Part shown: positions 60,294-64,000 of the stretch, one piece after another
Layout of the letters: every line of letters starts with the position of its first letter
How positions within the stretch are numbered: the stretch's first letter is position 1
Assembly: GCF_014650955.1 (NCBI RefSeq)
Contig: NZ_BMVY01000010.1
Coordinates: forward strand, 186,001 to 250,000
Direction: 5' to 3'
Source of the DNA: Streptomyces tauricus
Lineage (GTDB): Bacteria; Actinomycetota; Actinomycetes; Streptomycetales; Streptomycetaceae
DNA length: 64,000 bases
Program-made: the position numbers and the translations under genes
The notes under the pieces: generated by a model
The model's input: only the letters and a program-made list of their open reading frames with translations
What the model was told of the DNA's origin: nothing
Database searches by the model: none

Positions 60294-61745
60294 TCAGCCG
60301 CGCAGGGCCTGGACCGCGGCTTCCAGCCGCTTGCCGAAGTCTTCGTCGGCCTGACGGAAGTTGCCGATCGCCCGCGCGGCGATGTCCTCGCGCGAGACCT
60401 GGGAGATGAAGCCCGCCAGGTTGTCGATCAGCCGCTCCTGCTCGCCCTCGGACATCAGACGGTAGAGATTGCCCGCCTGGACGAAGTCGTTGTCCTCGGC
60501 GTGGACCGGCGCCTCGCCGTTGCCGGTGACACCGGTGACGGGCAGGGGCTGCCACAGCGGCCGGTCCGTCTGGACGGGACCGCCGAAGCTGTTCGGCTCG
60601 TAGTTCTTCGCACCCTTGTGGCGGCCGTCGTACAGGAAGCCGTCACGGGAGTTGGTACGCGCCTCGGTGGCGTGCGGACGGTTCACCGGCAGGTGGTCGG
60701 CGTTGACGCCGACGCGGTAGCGGTGGGCGTCGCCGTACGCGAAGAGGCGGCCCTGGAGCATCTTGTCGGGCGAGGGTCCGATGCCCGGCACGAAGTGCGC
60801 GGGGCTGAAGACGGACTGCTCGACCTCGGCGAAGATGTTCTCCGGGTTGCGGTTGAGCTCCAGCTTCCCGATCTCGATCGGCGGGTAGTCCGCGTGCGGC
60901 CACACCTTGGTGAGGTCGAACGGGTTGAAGCGGTAGGTCGCCGCGTCGGCCGCCGGCATGATCTGCACCTGAACGGTCCAGGACGGGAAGTCGCCGCGCT
61001 CGATCGACTCCCGCAGATCACGCTGGTGCGAGTCGGGGTCGAGACCGGAGACGTTCACCGCCTCCTCGGTCGTCAGGTTCTTGATGCCCTGGTCGGTCTT
61101 GAAGTGGTACTTGACCCAGAAGACCTCGCCGGCCTCGTTGTTCCACTGGTAGGTGTGCGAGCCGTACCCGTTCATGTGGCGGTACGAGGCGGGGATGCCG
61201 CGGTCACCGAAGAGCCAGGTCACCTGGTGGGTGCTCTCGGGGCTCAGCCCCCAGAAGTCCCACACGTTGTCGGCTTCCTGCGAGCCCGTGTACGGGTCGC
61301 GCTTCTGCGTGTGGATGAAGTCGGGGAACTTGATGGCGTCCTTGACGAAGAACACCGGGGTGTTGTTGCCGACGAGGTCGTAGTTGCCCTCCTCGGTGTA
61401 GAACTTCAGCGCCCAGCCGCGCGGGTCACGGACGGCGTCGGCCGAGCCGAGGTTGCCGGCCACGGTGGAGAACCGCAGGAAGGTCTCGGTCTGCTTGCCG
61501 ACCTCGGAGAGAAACGCGGCGCGCGTGTACGGGGTGACATCGGCGGTGACCGTGAACGTGCCGTAGGCGCCGGCGCCACGGGCGTGCACGACCCGCTCCG
61601 GGATGCGCTCGCGGTTGAAGTGCGCGAGCTTCTCCAGCAGGAGCTGGTCCTGGACGAGGACGGGGCCGCCGATGCCCGCGGTCTCGCTGTTCTGGTTGTC
61701 GGCCACCGGCGCGCCGGCCTCCGTCGTAAGCGGTCCCTGCGTCAC
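60294..61745 (-). CDS. katA: Monofunctional heme catalase
   Basis: This 483-residue clade 3 catalase breaks down hydrogen peroxide. Visible are FNRERIPERVVHARGAGAYG (catalytic His), DLVGNNTPVFFVKD (distal Asn), and RLFAYGDAHRYRVG (proximal heme Tyr in RxFxYxDxxRxR). GTG 61745 has GGAGG 5 nt upstream and yields the family start MTQGPLTTEAG; the ATG at 61763 would put extra residues before it. It diverges from a CatR-type Fur gene with a palindromic site between. Confidence 0.95.
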   Translation of the reverse strand: MTQGPLTTEAGAPVADNQNSETAGIGGPVLVQDQLLLEKLAHFNRERIPERVVHARGAGAYGTFTVTADVTPYTRAAFLSEVGKQTETFLRFSTVAGNLGSADAVRDPRGWALKFYTEEGNYDLVGNNTPVFFVKDAIKFPDFIHTQKRDPYTGSQEADNVWDFWGLSPESTHQVTWLFGDRGIPASYRHMNGYGSHTYQWNNEAGEVFWVKYHFKTDQGIKNLTTEEAVNVSGLDPDSHQRDLRESIERGDFPSWTVQVQIMPAADAATYRFNPFDLTKVWPHADYPPIEIGKLELNRNPENIFAEVEQSVFSPAHFVPGIGPSPDKMLQGRLFAYGDAHRYRVGVNADHLPVNRPHATEARTNSRDGFLYDGRHKGAKNYEPNSFGGPVQTDRPLWQPLPVTGVTGNGEAPVHAEDNDFVQAGNLYRLMSEGEQERLIDNLAGFISQVSREDIAARAIGNFRQADEDFGKRLEAAVQALRG

Positions 61746-61822
61746 GTGCGCCTCCTGCGTCATTCCTTGCCAGTCCTGTCCACGGGCCCGACCTTGGGCC
61801 AGAGCCAAGCTCGATCCTACAA

Positions 61823-61839
61823 TAGACTTTGTCTAAGTC
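61823..61839. promoter_or_regulatory. Overlapping palindromes, likely CatR/Fur box
   Basis: TAGAC-TTT-GTCTA (61823-61835) and GACTT-TGTCT-AAGTC (61826-61839, with a 4-nt offset) overlap in the catalase-catR divergent promoter region. This resembles Fur-family operators that bind two dimers. Confidence 0.65.
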
Positions 61840-61901
61840 AATCCAAGCTCCAAAGTCACACCTGTTCGGGTTCTGGTCCAGCAGACTGTTAAGCTGTGCG
61901 C

Positions 61902-62318
61902 ATGAGCGACCTGTTGGAACGACTGCGCGGACGCGGCTGGCGCATGACCGCGCAGCGGCGCGTCGTGGCCGAGGTCCTGAACGGGGACCACGTCCACCTG
62001 ACGGCCGACGAGGTACACGCACGCGCCGTGGTGCGACTCCCGGAGATCTCCCGGGCGACCGTCTACAACACCCTGGGTGAGCTGGTCTCGCTCGGCGAGG
62101 TGCTGGAAGTCGCCACGGACAAGCGCGCGAAGCGGTACGACCCGAACGCCCACCGGCCGCACCACCACCTGGTCTGCGCCCAGTGCGGCGCGATCAAGGA
62201 CGTGCACCCGGACGGCAACCCGCTGGCGGACCTCCCCGACTCCGAGCGCTTCGGCTACACGGTCTCGAACGTAGAGGTGACATACCGAGGTCTCTGCCCG
62301 AACTGCGCGGCAGCCTGA
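61902..62318 (+). CDS. catR: Fur-family peroxide-responsive repressor (CatR-type)
   Basis: This 138-residue Fur-fold regulator has a winged helix (about 10-80; GRGWRMTAQRRVVAEVLNGD, PEISRATVYNTLGELVSLGE), the His-rich metal site HRPHHHLVCAQCGAI and a C-terminal CPNC forming the structural zinc site with CAQC. The neighbouring catalase gene suggests it represses it until peroxide oxidises the regulator. TAAGCT ends 6 nt before ATG 61902 (leaderless). The symbol follows the S. coelicolor CatR locus; PerR/FurA naming is also possible. Confidence 0.87.
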   Translation: MSDLLERLRGRGWRMTAQRRVVAEVLNGDHVHLTADEVHARAVVRLPEISRATVYNTLGELVSLGEVLEVATDKRAKRYDPNAHRPHHHLVCAQCGAIKDVHPDGNPLADLPDSERFGYTVSNVEVTYRGLCPNCAAA

Positions 62319-62325
62319 GGACCCC

Positions 62326-62349
62326 GTTTCCGCGGGGCCCCGCGGAAAC
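62326..62349. repeat. Perfect 24-bp palindrome after catR
   Basis: GTTTCCGCGGGG is followed directly by CCCCGCGGAAAC. The palindrome sits 8 bp after the catR stop and could act in termination together with the next hairpin. Confidence 0.75.
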
Positions 62350-62350
62350 A

Positions 62351-62390
62351 CCGGAGGCCCGGAACCAGTGATCTGGTTCCGGGCCTTCGG
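62351..62390. terminator. Strong terminator between catR and tRNA-fMet
   Basis: CCGGAGGCCCGGAACCAG (62351-62368) pairs with CTGGTTCCGGGCCTTCGG (62373-62390), an 18-bp stem with a TGAT loop and one mismatch or wobble, followed by TCTTC. It separates catR from the oppositely oriented tRNA. Confidence 0.85.
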
Positions 62391-62397
62391 TCTTCAG

Positions 62398-62471
62398 TAG
62401 CGGGGACAGGATTTGAACCTGCGACCTCTGGGTTATGAGCCCAGCGAGCTACCGAGCTGCTCCACCCCGCG
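62398..62471 (-). tRNA. Initiator tRNA-fMet (anticodon CAT)
   Basis: The 74-nt cloverleaf starts CGCGGGGTGGAGCAGCTCGG, has anticodon stem-loop CTGGGCTCATAACCCAG with the three G:C pairs diagnostic of initiators, T-loop GGTTCAAATCC, and ends CCCCGCTA. C1 faces U72, the unpaired end that marks formyl-methionine initiators in actinobacteria. CCA is not encoded. Confidence 0.97.
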
Positions 62472-62524
62472 TCGATGAACTGAACACTACGCCACCCCCG
62501 CCGACCAGCGCAAATCCCGGCTTT

Positions 62525-62675
62525 CCAGCCCGTCCGGCGCTTGAGGACGAGCGCGAAGCGCGACAGGGGGGCAAGGGGCGCAGCCCCCTAAGCCTCAGCC
62601 CGTCCGGCGCTTGAGGACGAGCGCGCAGCGCGATACGGGGGGGGGCGAGGGGGCGCAGCCCCCATGCAGTGACGG
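62525..62675. repeat. Two copies of the AGCCCGTCCGGCGCTTGAGGAC element
   Basis: Two tandem-like copies (starting at about 62527 and 62597, roughly 70 bp apart) each run from CAGCCCGTCCGGCGCTTGAG through GAGCGCG and a G-tract to GCAGCCCCC. The same element follows mctP near 32888. Confidence 0.8.
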
Positions 62676-62742
62676 GAAGGGTAGGGGCGGCGGGGGCGAA
62701 ACCCCCCACCCCCACTCCCCCATCGCCCCCCACCCGGAGGGT

Positions 62743-64000
62743 TCACGCAGACAGCTCCTGCCGCAACGCGTCCCGCAACCGCGCAGCCCGCTCAGCCACT
62801 TCCCCCGGCCCGAGCGACACCGCCCGATCGGCCCACCGCTGCCCCTCGGCCAGCTCCCCACGACGCGCGTAGACAAGGGCGAGCCGCAGCGCCGCCCGTC
62901 CATGCCCCGCGTCGGCGGCCCGGGCCCACCACAGCGCGGCCTCGGGCTCACTCCCCTCCCGAGCCAGCAGCAGCCCCAGGTTGAACGCCCCGTTCCGCGA
63001 CCCCGCCTCCGCCGCCTCGCGATACCACCGGGCGGCCTCCACGACGTCCCCGCGCGCGGACGCCAGCATCCCCACGCGCACCTGGGCCCGCCGATGCCCC
63101 TGGGAAGCGGCCCGCTCGTACCACTCCTCGCACTCGCTCTTCTCGGTGGCGGGCTCCCCCAGCTCGTGTTCGGGCGCGGGCGGACGCCGCGCGTCGAGCA
63201 CGGTGGCCAGCCGGTACGCCCCCTCCGCGCTGCCACCTCCGGCGGCGCACCGCAGATGCCGCTCGGCGGCCGACTCGTCGCCGTCCCGGAGCCGGGCGAT
63301 GCCGACCTGGAGCGCGGCCTCGGTGTGCCCGGCCGCGGCGGCCCGCTCGTAGCACCGCAGCGCAGCCGCGTCCTCACCGCGCCCGGCGTGCAGGATGCCG
63401 AGGTTGAACGCGGCGTCGACGCTGCCGGCCTCGGCGGCCTTGGAGAACCACGGCTCGGCCCCGGCGGCGTCACCGACCTGCAGCAGCAGAATGGCCAGCG
63501 CGTTCGCCGCCTCGCGGTGCCCCGCGTACGCCGCCCGCCGGTACCACTGTTCGGCCTGGGCCGTCCGCGACTGCTCGGCGCAGAGCAGCCCGAGGTTGTA
63601 CGCGCCGTTCACGTCGCCCGCGTCCATCGCGGCCCGGTACCAGCGCTCGGCGGTCTGCGTCTCGCCGCGCTCGGCGTGCAGCGCGCCCAGGGCGTTGGCG
63701 GCGTTCCCGTCGCCGTCCTGGGCGGCGCGCAGCCACCACACGGCCGCGCTCTCGGTGTCGCCCGCGTCCCGCAGCAGGAAGCCCAGCGCGCAGGCGGCCC
63801 GCGCCTCGCCGTCCTTGGCGGAGGTCAGATACCAGCGCCCCGCCTCCTTGAGCTGCCCGCGCCTCTCCAGGATCGCCCCGAGGTGCAGCGCGGCCCGGCG
63901 GTGGCCGCGCGCGGCGGCCTGCCTGTACCACTGCTCGGCCGCCTCGCCCGCGCTCTCGGAGCCGGCGGCCCCGGTGTCGGTCTCGCCCGCGTGCGCGGTG
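62743..64000 (-). CDS. Sel1/TPR repeat protein (cut by right edge)
   Basis: At least 418 residues are visible, and the frame is open to the window edge, so the start lies beyond it. Roughly eleven Sel1-like repeats of about 36 residues are seen, each with a variant of A-x-x-W-Y-R-x-A-A-x-x-G-x-x-x-A-A-x-x-L-G (for example AERWYRAAMDAGDVNGAYNL, AEQWYRRAAYAGHREAANAL). Such solenoids act as protein-interaction scaffolds. No catalytic domain is visible in the part present. The partner is unknown. Confidence 0.88.
   Translation of the reverse strand, partial: TAHAGETDTGAAGSESAGEAAEQWYRQAAARGHRRAALHLGAILERRGQLKEAGRWYLTSAKDGEARAACALGFLLRDAGDTESAAVWWLRAAQDGDGNAANALGALHAERGETQTAERWYRAAMDAGDVNGAYNLGLLCAEQSRTAQAEQWYRRAAYAGHREAANALAILLLQVGDAAGAEPWFSKAAEAGSVDAAFNLGILHAGRGEDAAALRCYERAAAAGHTEAALQVGIARLRDGDESAAERHLRCAAGGGSAEGAYRLATVLDARRPPAPEHELGEPATEKSECEEWYERAASQGHRRAQVRVGMLASARGDVVEAARWYREAAEAGSRNGAFNLGLLLAREGSEPEAALWWARAADAGHGRAALRLALVYARRGELAEGQRWADRAVSLGPGEVAERAARLRDALRQELSA

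Overview
The window is high-GC actinobacterial chromosome and almost certainly comes from a Streptomyces. The evidence is the codon use, the WhiB-like regulator, the dasABC/dasR chitin-sugar system, the sigR-rsrA and prsH-sigH pairs, a class Ia nrd locus behind a B12 riboswitch, and the albaflavenone genes. From memory, the gene order from the encapsulin operon (left) to hisN/catR (right) matches the core region around SCO5204-SCO5250 of S. coelicolor. No insertion sequence, prophage or CRISPR array was seen.

Left part (1-7.9 kb): four GAF-ANTAR regulators (the first cut by the window edge), with a largely gene-free 1.6 kb stretch that holds a decayed flavodoxin-like reading frame. Then come an AraC regulator, a VOC protein, a small zinc-ribbon-like protein, a divergent reductase/TetR pair and a GNAT enzyme. 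Region 7.9-10.7 kb holds a family 2B encapsulin shell gene (with a cyclic-nucleotide-binding domain) followed by a polyprenyl diphosphate synthase with a long disordered N-terminus. This is a likely protein nanocompartment and its cargo, and it is the most interesting system here.

10.9-20.6 kb: an amidase, a PLP-dependent desulfhydrase/deaminase, a Na+/H+ antiporter, a UBP zinc finger, the anti-sigma/sigH pair, a lipid kinase, wblE, and a PdtaS-type sensor kinase. 20.6-28.1 kb: the GlcNAc/chitobiose regulon (nagB, dasABC, a GH3 enzyme, dasR) with DasR-type operators. 28.4-34.6 kb: CstA/YbdD, a DUF3311-MctP pair, a nucleoside hydrolase and a GNAT. 34.6-39.6 kb: nrdAB behind tandem NrdR-like boxes plus a cobalamin riboswitch, then an AraC regulator. 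39.7-42.2 kb: CYP170 and epi-isozizaene synthase, which together make albaflavenone.

42.5-52 kb: def and a TPR protein, then a signalling cluster of two HD-domain membrane proteins, three roadblock proteins, a DUF4388 protein and a low-complexity protein. Next are rsrA and sigR, with a textbook sigma-R promoter in front of sigR. 52-64 kb: a hydrolase, an SRAP protein, an M50-type protease, aroA-rsgA, an SMR transporter, TetR, hisN, a CBS protein, catalase with a divergent CatR-type Fur regulator, initiator tRNA-fMet, and a Sel1/TPR protein running off the right edge.

Many genes appear leaderless, with a -10 box 6-7 nt before the start codon. Intergenic gaps often hold dispersed GC-rich repeats. 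Start codons given here were chosen from visible Shine-Dalgarno sequences, -10 positions or family alignment, and so may differ from the longest reading frame.
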